From CAYVFC01 sp964450715 (GTDB lineage: Bacteria > Myxococcota_A > Polyangia > Polyangiales > JAFGIB01), in contig CAYVFC010000001.1 of assembly GCA_964450715.1 (NCBI GenBank), positions 1-64,000 on the forward strand: a stretch of 64,000 bases of DNA, read 5' to 3'. How positions within the stretch are numbered: the stretch's first letter is position 1; each line of letters opens with the position of its first letter. The translations under genes were made by a program, and so were the position numbers. Below are positions 34,390 to 45,045 of this stretch, piece after piece. The notes below the pieces were generated by a model. The model was not told where the DNA came from and did not search any database. It was given only the letters and a program-made list of their open reading frames with translations.

Positions 34390-35610
34390 GTGATCCCTCT
34401 CGCCATAACCGGTTACGCGGTTGTCAGCCCCTTGGGCGTCGGGCGGTCTCAGTGGTTGGAGGCGCTGCGCGATCCAGCGGCGTCGAGCGCCCGGGCCTTC
34501 GCCGTTCCCACCGTGCTCCGACCGGATACGGTGCCCGGAGCGCTGGCCGCCGAGGTCTGGGGATTCGACGCCACGCAGTATCTGGGCCCCAAGGGGCTGC
34601 GCAACTTCGACCGGCTGACGCGCTTCCTGATCGTGGCCGGCAAGCTGGCGCTAGAGGACGCAGGAGTCAAGAAGCAGGGGGCGTTCGTCGCGCTCTCTCC
34701 GGAGCGGGTGGGGGTCTGTTCGGCCACCGCCTACGGGTCGCTCGATTCGATCACCGAGATGATGCTGGTCTCGGAGCTGGAGGATCCGCGCTACGTCAAC
34801 CCGGCCCGCTTTCCCAACACGGTGATCAACTCGGCCGCCGCCTACGTGAGCATCTGGGAGGACCTGCGCGCGCCCAATACCACCATTGTGGACGGCAACT
34901 GCGGCGCGCTGGATGCCGTGCTCACCTGCGAGACGCACCTCGCCAACAACCGCGCCGACGCCTTTCTGGTGGGCGGCGGCGAGGTGCTGAGCGAGCCGCT
35001 CTACATCGCTTTCCGCAAGCTCGAGCTGCTGGCGGAGGGCGCGGAGGGCTACCGGCCCGGCGAGCCCGGCAGCCGAGGAATGCGCCTGAGCGAGGGTGCG
35101 GCATTCCTTTGTATGGAGCCGGTAGAGGGCGCGCGGCGGCGCGGCGCCGAGATCCGCGCCACCGTGGTGGGCTACGGCAACACCTTCGAGCCGCCCGCCT
35201 CCGAGGCCGTGCTGGCCCACGCCTCCCCGCGGTCGATCGACCGGGCGGTGCGCCTGGCATTGCGCGAGGCGGGTATGCAGCCCGGGGAGATCGACCTGGT
35301 GTGCCTCTCCGCCAACGGCATCGAGCAGTTCGACGGCGCGGAGCTACAGGCGGTCCGGGAGATCGTCAATCCGCAGGTGGCCATCGCCGCGCCCAAGTCC
35401 CTATACGGCGAGAGCCTGGGGGCGAGCGGCGCCATGGGCATGGCGGCGGTGCTGGGCTGGTTCGAGGGGGTGCAGCCGGCGCCGCTGCTGCAGGGAGAGG
35501 CAGCGGTGCCAGCGACAAACGCGCTGGTGCTTTCGGTGGGATTTTACGGCAACGCGTCCGCCGTGGTGCTAAGGAAAGCGGCGGGTAGCGGAAAGGCGGG
35601 TGAGGCGTGA
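34390..35610 (+). CDS. degenerate ketosynthase, chain-length-factor-like
   Basis: 406 aa, GTG start. Thiolase-fold homologue with ITGYAVVSPLGVGRSQWL and IVDGNCGALDAVL, where a Cys is kept. The two catalytic His are replaced: SANGIEQFDGAE instead of NAHGTGT, and KSLYGESLGASGAMG instead of KSxxGHxxGAAG. It is therefore unlikely to condense alone and probably pairs with the ketosynthase upstream to set product length. GTGA overlap with the next gene. Confidence 0.85.
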   Translation: MIPLAITGYAVVSPLGVGRSQWLEALRDPAASSARAFAVPTVLRPDTVPGALAAEVWGFDATQYLGPKGLRNFDRLTRFLIVAGKLALEDAGVKKQGAFVALSPERVGVCSATAYGSLDSITEMMLVSELEDPRYVNPARFPNTVINSAAAYVSIWEDLRAPNTTIVDGNCGALDAVLTCETHLANNRADAFLVGGGEVLSEPLYIAFRKLELLAEGAEGYRPGEPGSRGMRLSEGAAFLCMEPVEGARRRGAEIRATVVGYGNTFEPPASEAVLAHASPRSIDRAVRLALREAGMQPGEIDLVCLSANGIEQFDGAELQAVREIVNPQVAIAAPKSLYGESLGASGAMGMAAVLGWFEGVQPAPLLQGEAAVPATNALVLSVGFYGNASAVVLRKAAGSGKAGEA

Positions 35611-36839
35611 GCTGGGTAGACGAGAAGACGTACGCGGAGCTGGCACGGATCCGGGAGGTTCGCGACAAGCAGGCCTACCCCTTTTGCAGACCCTTCGAGA
35701 CCGGCGGGCTGCACACCAGCGTCGAGGGGCACCAGATCGTCAACTTCAGCTCCAACGACTATTTGGGGCTGACCAACCACCCCAAGGTCAAGGAGGCGGC
35801 CAAGGCGGCGGTGGATCGCTTTGCCTGCGGGATGAGCTCCTCGCGTATCCAGGCCACGGCGACCGTGCACGTGGAGATCGAAGAGCGGCTGGCCGCCTGG
35901 TACGGCTTCGAGAGCGCGCTGGTCTTCACCACCGGCTACCAGGCCATGGTGGGCACCATCATGTCGCTGGCCGACCAGGATACCACGTTGGTGCTGGACA
36001 ATCTGAGCCACGCCTGCATTCTGGACGGCACCTTCCTGGCAGCGGGTACGCCGCGGCGCTCTCCCGAGGTCAGGTTCTTCAACCACAACTCGGCGCGTTC
36101 GTTAGAGCGCATCCTCAAGAATCGGGACCGCAAGAACGCGCTGGTCATCTTCGAGGGCGTCTACTCGCTGGACGGCGACAAGGCCAACATGGTCGAGCTG
36201 GTCGAGGTCTGCGAGAAGTACGACGCGGTGGTACTCTGCGACGACGCGCACGGTACCGGCACGCTGGGCAAGCGGGGGACCGGCGTCATCGAGCACTTCG
36301 GACTGCAGGGCAGGGTGCCCATCGTGGTCAGCACCTTCAGCAAGACCTTCGGCGGCATCGGCGGGATCCTGCTGGGCTCGGCCGATCTGACCGATCACGT
36401 CAAGCACACCGCCCGCTCCTTCGTCTTCAGCGCTACCTTGCCCGCGCCCATCGTAGCGGCGGCCAGCACCATCCTGACCATGCTGGAGACCGAGGGGCCG
36501 GCCCTGGTCGAGGAGCTGCAGGAGAAGGCCGGTTACATGCGCTCGCGCCTGACTGAGCTCGGGTTTGATCTGGGTATCAGCAACACCCATATCATGCCGG
36601 TCATGTGCCGCGACGAGCGCAAGGTGATGTTCATGCACCTGGCGCTCTACGAGAGCGGCGTCTTTATGGTTCCCGTCATCTATCCGGGCGTCAAGCACGG
36701 CGAGGAGCGGTTGAGGCTGAACATCACCCGCGGCCACAGCCGCCAGGACATGGACAAAGCGCTCGAGCTGCTCGATACCTACGGCCAGGCTTTCTTCGTA
36801 CAGTCCGGCGACGAGATCGGCCCCATGGAGGAGGAGTGA
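35607..36839 (+). CDS. alpha-oxoamine synthase (AONS/KBL/SPT family)
   Basis: 410 aa PLP enzyme. Joins an acyl thioester to an amino acid with loss of CO2. Motifs: NFSSNDYLGLTNHPKV, GMSSSRIQATATVHVEIEE, LSHACILDG, EGVYSLDGD, DDAHGTGTLG with PLP Asp and His, and the PLP Lys in STFSKTFGGIGG. Members include biotin BioF, serine palmitoyltransferase and CqsA; with KS, CLF-like and ACP genes alongside it probably takes an acyl-ACP to make a long-chain aminoketone. GTG start overlaps the preceding stop. Confidence 0.9.
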   Translation: MSWVDEKTYAELARIREVRDKQAYPFCRPFETGGLHTSVEGHQIVNFSSNDYLGLTNHPKVKEAAKAAVDRFACGMSSSRIQATATVHVEIEERLAAWYGFESALVFTTGYQAMVGTIMSLADQDTTLVLDNLSHACILDGTFLAAGTPRRSPEVRFFNHNSARSLERILKNRDRKNALVIFEGVYSLDGDKANMVELVEVCEKYDAVVLCDDAHGTGTLGKRGTGVIEHFGLQGRVPIVVSTFSKTFGGIGGILLGSADLTDHVKHTARSFVFSATLPAPIVAAASTILTMLETEGPALVEELQEKAGYMRSRLTELGFDLGISNTHIMPVMCRDERKVMFMHLALYESGVFMVPVIYPGVKHGEERLRLNITRGHSRQDMDKALELLDTYGQAFFVQSGDEIGPMEEE

Positions 36840-36876
36840 GTCGCGCTGGTTCGTAACGCTGCCGGGTCGGCCCTCC

Positions 36877-38772
<1,896 letters not shown>

Positions 38773-39461
38773 AAAGTAAGCGGTAAGCGGGACGTACCCA
38801 ACTAAATCAACTTCCGGAAGTAAAGTAGAAAGCGGAAACGTACCCAACTAAATCAACTTCCGGAAGTAAAGTAAAGGAAAGAGAAGAGGGGGCAAATCGC
38901 CCGATGGCGGTAAGTTGTTTAAATTGGGTACGTCCCCCGACTCCCCCCCGACTCCGTCCCCCGACTCCCCGATGGCGGTAAGTTGTTTAAATTGGGTACG
39001 TCCCCCGACTCCCGACTCCCCGACGGCGGTAAGTTGTTTAAGTTTGGTACGGCCCCTGACTTCTCGTCCCCTGACTCCTGACTCCGAACGACGAGGCCCC
39101 GCGTCACGTATCTAGCTATCGTATCGCTCGCCAACTCTACAACACCGACAGGATGCAACTTCTAGAAACTTCCAGGAGAAAATATTCGTAAAAATAGTCA
39201 GGGTAACAGTGGCGAATTCTCAAAAAGTACTTGCGAAGACGAAGGGAGCGGTGTGCCGCTCGACGCAAGCTAATCGAAAGGGTATTATCCGTGTACGGAT
39301 TACTTGTAGTCGGGGCGGGGCGTAGGTCTGTCTGCTAACAAAAATCGGTATAAACGCTCGACGTAAGGCGACCGAGCGGGTATCATCAGCTCAAGGATTA
39401 CTCGTAGACAGGGTGGAAGCGTAAATCTGTCTACGAACCGAAGCTGGCGGAAACGATCTGA
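38773..39461. other. 689-base non-coding, repeat-filled boundary of the low-GC island
   Basis: Contains the direct/inverted repeat array 38792-39060, an unannotated stretch 39061-39200, and about 98-bp degenerate tandem repeats from about 39269 that run into the first island gene. No credible gene is seen. Confidence 0.7.
38792..39060. repeat. array of two direct and three inverted copies of a GTACCCAA repeat
   Basis: Two perfect 36-base copies (ACGTACCCAACTAAATCAAC onward) at 38792-38827 and 38838-38873. Three copies of a related unit in the opposite sense (GGCGGTAAGTTGTTTAAATT then GGGTACGTCCCCCGACTCC) lie at 38902, 38970 and 39021. GGGTAC plus AAGTTG in the second set is the reverse complement of the first. 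Resembles REP-type intergenic repeats; no transposase is adjacent. Confidence 0.9.
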
Positions 39462-39476
39462 GTGCTAATCAAAAGA
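39269..39476. repeat. degenerate tandem repeat of about 98 bp at the island start
   Basis: GGGTATTATCC at 39280 recurs as GGGTATCATCA at 39378; both are followed by GGATTACTxGTAG and later GTCTGTCTxC. GCTAATCGAAAG (39269) recurs as GCTAATCAAAAG (39464), two periods on. The last partial copy overlaps the start codon region of the first island gene. Confidence 0.65.
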
Positions 39477-41234
39477 ATGTCGAAGACCAAGATACGTTTT
39501 GACCTAATTGCTTTCGGCATCTCGATCGGAATACTTTTCTTGTTCGCCTTGACCTTCCGAGCGGCGATACAAGCCCGATATGTTATGGACGAATTTCTTT
39601 GGGCTTCTTTCGCCGGGGATATCTATCGCGGGCTCCGACCCTATGTCGATTTTCAGTTCGGGAAGACCGTGCTAGGGCTATATCCCTTCGTCACTCCGTT
39701 CTTGTTTTATGATGACACCGCTTCCATCATGCGAGGTAGTCGATTCATCGGACTAGCTATTGCGGTCGGCGCTCTTATAACGACTTTCGCTGTTTGTCGT
39801 CAAGCCTTCCGGCAGCCGGATTCAGAAACCCCGTCGGCGGGGTTAGAAGATCAAGCGGTAATAGAACGATTCCGTCCTTTAAAGTATATAGGCCTATGGT
39901 CTATCTTCTGGATGCTGGCATGCAGTACCTTCCGAGAGAACTGCTATCAACTCCGAGTAGATATGGCGGCTACGCTGTTCGCGTTAGCCGGAATCTTTCT
40001 ATATCTAAAGTACAGCGGGCGAACCGGAGCGGTGCTTTCTGGGGTGTTTGTCGGCCTGGCGTTTTGTATTACGCAAAAAGCAGCATATTTCGTGTTCGCC
40101 TTCATGGTCGCAATTATTGCGACTTCCGGCGACGGTTATCGTCGCTCGTTGCAGCGCCTCGGGCTGTTTGCCGCGGGCGTTGCCGCTTCCTTGGAGGTTT
40201 ACGTTCTAGCATTCGGTCACGGCGGTTTTTACCAAGACGTGATCGGTACTACTTTCTTCGACCCCGCCATTGTCGACGTCGCATTAAAGAAGGAATATCC
40301 GAACTTAAAGGTTTTTTATTGGCAGATGATATCGCGAAACTACATTTTTTGCGCGATATCACTCTTCGGCCTTGGCTACGAAGTTAGGCGGTGGACGCGA
40401 AACGATCCTCGGCGAAGGTTTTTCTTCGTCTTTACTATTACGATGTTGGTCCTGGCAGCGTTACATCGAGCGCCCTGGCCGTATACGTTCGTCATGGTAG
40501 TTCCCTTCCTTGCCGTATACGCGGCATTGGCGGGTCATGTAGCTGTCGAAGCGATTAGCAAGTACCGATATCTGGTTTATCCGGCGCTACTGTTAGTTCT
40601 ACTGGTCATTTTCGGGCAATCGTTTCTACGATCTGAAGAGCATTTGCGAATTCCATTGGCGATTCAACTACGCACGGTAGCTGCTGCGGAGGCTATACTA
40701 GGCCCTGAGGATACCTATTACGATGCAATTCGTATCATAGCCGCGAGACGACCGGCGAGCCGTGTGATTCTTCAGAAGGTGGCATTGAATCAATTGAGAA
40801 ACGCCTGGGGCCGGCTAGGTTGGTCGTTTATAGAAGGGATACGGGCTAGTAAATGTAAACTTATGATCTATAATTACCGTTTAGAGTCGTTGCCGGCAAG
40901 CTTTAAGGTCTTTATGGTCGATCACTATGTGCTAATCGGCGCCAATATATTCGTATCCGGTGCTGAGGTGACCGGTCCAAAGGAAGTAATCGACCTCGTT
41001 TGGCCGGGAAGATACCTGGCCTTGAAGAGCGGGGATTGCAAGAATATATATATAGATGGTAAAAGGCTCTTGGAAAGAACTTCTTCGGTGAAGCTGGACG
41101 CCGGAAGGCATAAAATAGGTTTTACTGGTAAAGGGACTCTGCTGCTGGTTCCGGAGGATGCGGGGCGCTGGGTACTGCGCCACGGATTGAGGAAGAAGTT
41201 GGTGGCGCTTTTTCACAGAATATATGAGCAGTAG
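39462..41234 (+). CDS. GT-C-like membrane glycosyltransferase with PEGA-like C-terminus
   Basis: 590 aa. About ten membrane segments (FGISIGILFLFALTFRAAI first). The first outer loop holds VMDEFLWASFAGDIYRGLRP, the DE-containing pattern of GT39/ArnT-like enzymes that use polyprenyl-phosphate sugars. The C-terminal about 110 residues are soluble, ending with a PEGA-like patch (KNIYIDGKRLLERTSS, then AGRHKIGF). The GTG 39462 has GGCGGA upstream; ATG 39477 is the alternative. Low GC. First island gene; pairs logically with the GT2 at 42722 that could make the lipid-linked sugar. Acceptor unknown. Confidence 0.75.
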   Translation: MLIKRMSKTKIRFDLIAFGISIGILFLFALTFRAAIQARYVMDEFLWASFAGDIYRGLRPYVDFQFGKTVLGLYPFVTPFLFYDDTASIMRGSRFIGLAIAVGALITTFAVCRQAFRQPDSETPSAGLEDQAVIERFRPLKYIGLWSIFWMLACSTFRENCYQLRVDMAATLFALAGIFLYLKYSGRTGAVLSGVFVGLAFCITQKAAYFVFAFMVAIIATSGDGYRRSLQRLGLFAAGVAASLEVYVLAFGHGGFYQDVIGTTFFDPAIVDVALKKEYPNLKVFYWQMISRNYIFCAISLFGLGYEVRRWTRNDPRRRFFFVFTITMLVLAALHRAPWPYTFVMVVPFLAVYAALAGHVAVEAISKYRYLVYPALLLVLLVIFGQSFLRSEEHLRIPLAIQLRTVAAAEAILGPEDTYYDAIRIIAARRPASRVILQKVALNQLRNAWGRLGWSFIEGIRASKCKLMIYNYRLESLPASFKVFMVDHYVLIGANIFVSGAEVTGPKEVIDLVWPGRYLALKSGDCKNIYIDGKRLLERTSSVKLDAGRHKIGFTGKGTLLLVPEDAGRWVLRHGLRKKLVALFHRIYEQ

Positions 41235-41249
41235 CCAGGCTGTTGTTTG

Positions 41250-41359
41250 ATGCCGAGAAATACCGCGTCGAGATGCGGCGGCGGATAATGCCTCGACGAA
41301 GTAAAGCTGGATATATGGGGTTTTCTAAAGTTCTTCAGTCGATGAGAATGAACGGATGA
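41250..41359 (+). other. two coupled mini-ORFs (12 and 23 aa) before a radical SAM gene
   Basis: ATG 41250 to TAA 41288 encodes 12 residues (MPRNTASRCGGG). Its TAATG overlap starts a 23-residue frame (MPRRSKAGYMGFSKVLQSMR then MNG) whose TGA at 41357-41359 overlaps the ATG of the radical SAM gene. Neither has a clear ribosome site. They may be coupling leaders, a tiny substrate peptide, or chance. Confidence 0.25.
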
Positions 41360-42720
41360 ATAGACGGGTTGCGCTTGTTCAGCCCCGGCTTCCCGACCGG
41401 AACTTTATACCCAGCCTAGGGTTGTTATACCTAGCCGCCGTACTCGAGGCGGAAGGGTTCGAAGTTCGCATATTTGACGAGAATCTAGATGAGGCGTATT
41501 GCGAAGAGCTAGTTCGCTTTCGCCCGCTCGTCGTAGGCTTTACCGTCGTGACGGCGGCGGTAAACCGAGTACGACGTTGTATTTCGGAACTGAGGTCGCG
41601 ACTACCCGACGCAAGGACAGTTGTCGGGGGACCGCACGCGAGTTGTAGGCCGGAGGACCTGGTCGGGCCTTTAGCAGCGGATTTTGCATTCGTAGGAGAG
41701 GCGGAGTATCCGTTTCTTGATCTATGCCAAGCTCTGGTTAGAGGATCGAACGATTACGAATCCATCTCCAATCTGGTACAAAGCCGCAACGGTTCGCTGG
41801 TCCGAAATCCGAGCAGGCGGCTGCTCACGACCGAAGAATTGGATAGGCTTCCGCTACCGGCTTTTCACTTGCTGGACCTGGAGCGGGTGTATCCGTTGTT
41901 GACGCACGGCCTTTTTTCGCGTGGTAACAGGACGCTTCCGATAATGACCTCTAGAGGCTGCCCGTATTCGTGTAGCTTCTGCTGCCGTACAATGGGAAGG
42001 GAAATGCGGGGGCGTTCAGTGGAAAACGTCTTGGCGGAGATCGAGCACCTTATAGAGCGGTTCGAACTGGACGGTATCTACTTCGAAGACGATAATTTCA
42101 CCTTTGACCGAGAGAGGGCGATGAGGATACTCTCGGGTATTGCCGCCAGGTTTCCAATGCTGAGCATCAAGTTTGCCAACGGTCTTCGAGCGGATAGAGT
42201 AGACGAAGGTCTACTGAAGGCGATCAAGGCCGCCGGTGGTTATTGGATAGGGTTCGGCATCGAATCGGGATCGCGGCGCATACTCAAATCGATGCGGAAA
42301 AGTCTTGATTTGAACCAGGCGCGGCGGAACATAGAGGTAGCGAAGCGTCTCGGATTCAAAGTCGGATCGAACATCATACTCGGATATCCGGGCGAGACTT
42401 GGAGGGATATCGCCGAAAGCATCGGGTTCTTCTTCCGCCTGAACCTAGACAGTCTGGCGATCGTGAATCTGGTTCCGTTTCCCGGAACCGCTGTTCACGA
42501 ATTGTGCTATAAAGCCGGATACCTAACGGCCGAGGCTTCGAATTTAGACAACTATTATTTCGGCCTATTAAAAGTGAAGCACCTGATCCGAACTCCGTCG
42601 CTATCGCCCGTCGAGGTACAAGCATCTATTTGGCTAGCGTACGCGGTCTTGTATGGAACCTCGTGGAAACGGTTGAAGCGTATCTCGGAGACGGTTGCGA
42701 GGAAGATTCTGAGGCGTTGA
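41356..42720 (+). CDS. B12-binding-type radical SAM protein (BchE-like family)
   Basis: 454 aa. N-terminal cobalamin-binding-like Rossmann domain (ALVQPRLPDRNFIPSLGLLYLA, then VVGGPHASCRPEDL) without an obvious DxHxxG. Radical SAM core (about 195-400) with CPYSCSFC (CX3CX2C), GIYFEDDNFTFD, GFGIESGS and NIILGYPGETWRD. Family members methylate or cyclise unreactive carbons in lipids and cofactors. Followed 1 base later by a GT2 gene. Confidence 0.88.
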   Translation: MNRRVALVQPRLPDRNFIPSLGLLYLAAVLEAEGFEVRIFDENLDEAYCEELVRFRPLVVGFTVVTAAVNRVRRCISELRSRLPDARTVVGGPHASCRPEDLVGPLAADFAFVGEAEYPFLDLCQALVRGSNDYESISNLVQSRNGSLVRNPSRRLLTTEELDRLPLPAFHLLDLERVYPLLTHGLFSRGNRTLPIMTSRGCPYSCSFCCRTMGREMRGRSVENVLAEIEHLIERFELDGIYFEDDNFTFDRERAMRILSGIAARFPMLSIKFANGLRADRVDEGLLKAIKAAGGYWIGFGIESGSRRILKSMRKSLDLNQARRNIEVAKRLGFKVGSNIILGYPGETWRDIAESIGFFFRLNLDSLAIVNLVPFPGTAVHELCYKAGYLTAEASNLDNYYFGLLKVKHLIRTPSLSPVEVQASIWLAYAVLYGTSWKRLKRISETVARKILRR

Positions 42721-42721
42721 C

Positions 42722-43657
42722 ATGGAAAGAGAGAATAGAAAGATAGCCGTCGTCATTCCCTGCTATAACGAGGCCCAAACGATAGGGAAGGTAGTTGAGG
42801 ACTTCAAGAGAGAGCTTCCGGACGCGGAAATATACGTGTATGATAACAATTCTAAGGATAGAACCGCGGAGGTGGCGAAGAGGAGCGGAGCTAAAGTTCG
42901 TTTCTGCACGAGACAGGGTAAGGGGATGGTGGTGCGCCAGATGTTTGCGGAGGTGTCCGCAGATGTCTACGTGATGGTCGACGGCGACGACACTTATACC
43001 GCGAGCGATGTACACGCGCTGCTTGCGCCGGTGCTTGACGGTACTTGTGACCTTTGCGTGGGGAATCGTCTCCAAAGATACGCCCGCGGCTCATTTGCGT
43101 TATTCCATCTGTTCGGAAATAGGCTCATCAAAACAATGATGGAGCGTTTTTACTTGGCGAGAATTGACGATATGTTGTCAGGTTATAGGGTGCTTACTCG
43201 TGAAGTGGTAGAGGACCTAACGTTAATCTCTACGGGATTTGAGATAGAAACGGAAATTAATATCAGAGCGGTTTGGAGAGGTTATCGGATCGTTTGCGTC
43301 CCCACCATATATAAGAAGAGGCCAGAGGGAAGCGTTTCAAAGATCCGTTTGTTTTCGGACGGGTATCGCATATTGGCGACGATGCTGGTTTTGTTACGCG
43401 AGCATCAGCCGGTGACTATGGCGGGGTACGTTTTATTGATGTGTACTTTGCTTGCGGCTGCGGGTATGGCCTCCGGGCTTCATTACGGCAACGTATATTT
43501 ATTCACAGGGGCGCTAGCCCTTTTAGTATGCGGGGTAACGGTCATATGTACTGGAATTGTCCTGAATGCGACAAACTGGGCGCATAGAGAATCGGAAGTT
43601 CGAGAGCAAAAGTTGATACGCTTATTGAAAGAATATAGAAGCGAAACCGATCGATGA
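42722..43657 (+). CDS. GT2 glycosyltransferase, polyprenyl-phosphate sugar synthase-like
   Basis: 311 aa. GT-A domain (about 1-225) with VVIPCYNEAQTIGKVV, VYDNNSKDRTAEVA, GKGMVVRQMF and the DxD-like MVDGDDTYTASD. SGYRVLTREVV and KKRPEGSVSKI match DPM/ArnC-type enzymes that load a sugar on polyprenyl phosphate. Two C-terminal membrane helices (about 240-285) fit an inner-membrane position. It may feed the GT-C enzyme at 39462. ATGA overlap with the next gene. Confidence 0.87.
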   Translation: MERENRKIAVVIPCYNEAQTIGKVVEDFKRELPDAEIYVYDNNSKDRTAEVAKRSGAKVRFCTRQGKGMVVRQMFAEVSADVYVMVDGDDTYTASDVHALLAPVLDGTCDLCVGNRLQRYARGSFALFHLFGNRLIKTMMERFYLARIDDMLSGYRVLTREVVEDLTLISTGFEIETEINIRAVWRGYRIVCVPTIYKKRPEGSVSKIRLFSDGYRILATMLVLLREHQPVTMAGYVLLMCTLLAAAGMASGLHYGNVYLFTGALALLVCGVTVICTGIVLNATNWAHRESEVREQKLIRLLKEYRSETDR

Positions 43658-45045
43658 AGGTATTGTTACTAAGCCCGCCGTTTAAGAAGGACTATATGCG
43701 CAACGCTCGTTGCGACTTCGTGTCTCAATCGCACACCCAGTGGTATCCGATTTTGCTAGGATCGGCGGGAGCGTTGTTGGAAAAACACGGGCACGAAACG
43801 CGTCTGGTAGATGCCCCGGCGGAGAATCTTTCCGAGCGAGCTGTAGAAGCGATAGGGCGCGATTTTCAGCCGGACGTGTTAGCCGTGTACGGAGGGAGAA
43901 TGAGCGAGCGATCCGATCAGGAGTTGGCGGATCGCTTTTCGGCGAATCTAGGATGCCGAACCGTATTTTGCGGTCCATATGTTTCGATCGCACCCCGTCG
44001 GTGGCTCGAAAATACCGAAAGGGTAGAGGCGGTTATCGACGGAGAGATGGAATTCACGCTGTTAGAATTCGTCGAGAAGAGAAACAACGATAGTATTTCC
44101 GGCCTGATTTATAAGAGGGGAGATGATGTCGTGGCGAATTCGAGCCGCGCTTATATGAATACGGAACAGCTAGACAGTATCCCGTTCGTTTCAAGCTATT
44201 TAAAAAGGCAGGTAAATATTAGAAATTACCGGGCGATTTCGGAGCCGTTTCCTTTTATGGACATCATGTCGGGACACGGCTGCCATTGGGGAGTGTGTTC
44301 GTTTTGCTTGTGGGTACATAGCTACGTAAAGGGACGTGTCTACAACGGACGTTCGGTAGAACGATTAATCGGCGAATTCGAGTACGTAAGGACTTGGATG
44401 CCGGAAGTTCGTTCGATAATGATACAAGATGATACGATCCCCGAAGCGCGCATGATCGAGATGTGCGAAGCCCTTATTCGCGCGCGGATAAAACTGGTCT
44501 GGTCTTGCTATGCTAGGGCGGAGCTTGAGGCGGAGACGTTGCGGTTAATGAAAAAGGCAGGGTGCCTCAACTTGCACGTAGGTTTCGAGTCGGCTGACGA
44601 GGTAGTGCTGAAAAAAGCTAGGAAGGGAATAAGCAGAGGTCGTATGACGCGCTTCGCCGCCGATGCTCGTAAAGCGGGCCTGCATATTCACGGAGATTTC
44701 TTGATAGGGCTGGACGGTGAAAGACGAGAGAGTGTTTTGAAAACGGTAGAGTGGGCGAAGTTTTTGAAGGTGGACTCGGCTCAATTTCAAATGATGATAC
44801 CATTTGAGGGTACGCCGCTTCACAGATCTCTTACCGAAAAGGGGCAACTACGGGATGGATATCCCGACTACCCACATTTATCGATAGAGGAAATGAAGGG
44901 GTTGCAGCGAAAGGCTTACCGGTCTTTTTATCTACGTCCGAGCCAGTTGCTCAAGATAGCTGCGCATCCGAAGAGCCGGCTTTGGCACTATTTGAAGGTT
45001 GCGCACAAGATTGTACCTAACATTATCGGTAAGGCGGAGTGCTGA
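43654..45045 (+). CDS. B12-binding-type radical SAM protein with CX4CX2C cluster motif
   Basis: 463 aa. N-terminal Rossmann region (KVLLLSPPFKKDYM, VDAPAENLSER, FCGPYVSIAP). The cluster motif is CHWGVCSFC, a four-residue first spacer rather than the usual three; codons read cleanly. Core continues IMIQDDTIPEARM, LHVGFESADEVVL and HGDFLIGLDGER. C-terminal ELP3-like helices. Substrate unknown. Overlaps the GT2 gene before it and abuts the one after. Confidence 0.85.
   Translation: MKVLLLSPPFKKDYMRNARCDFVSQSHTQWYPILLGSAGALLEKHGHETRLVDAPAENLSERAVEAIGRDFQPDVLAVYGGRMSERSDQELADRFSANLGCRTVFCGPYVSIAPRRWLENTERVEAVIDGEMEFTLLEFVEKRNNDSISGLIYKRGDDVVANSSRAYMNTEQLDSIPFVSSYLKRQVNIRNYRAISEPFPFMDIMSGHGCHWGVCSFCLWVHSYVKGRVYNGRSVERLIGEFEYVRTWMPEVRSIMIQDDTIPEARMIEMCEALIRARIKLVWSCYARAELEAETLRLMKKAGCLNLHVGFESADEVVLKKARKGISRGRMTRFAADARKAGLHIHGDFLIGLDGERRESVLKTVEWAKFLKVDSAQFQMMIPFEGTPLHRSLTEKGQLRDGYPDYPHLSIEEMKGLQRKAYRSFYLRPSQLLKIAAHPKSRLWHYLKVAHKIVPNIIGKAEC

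Noticed and set aside
38792..39060. CRISPR array
   Set aside because: Spacing between units varies from about 10 to 45 bases, units are in both orientations, and no cas gene is present.
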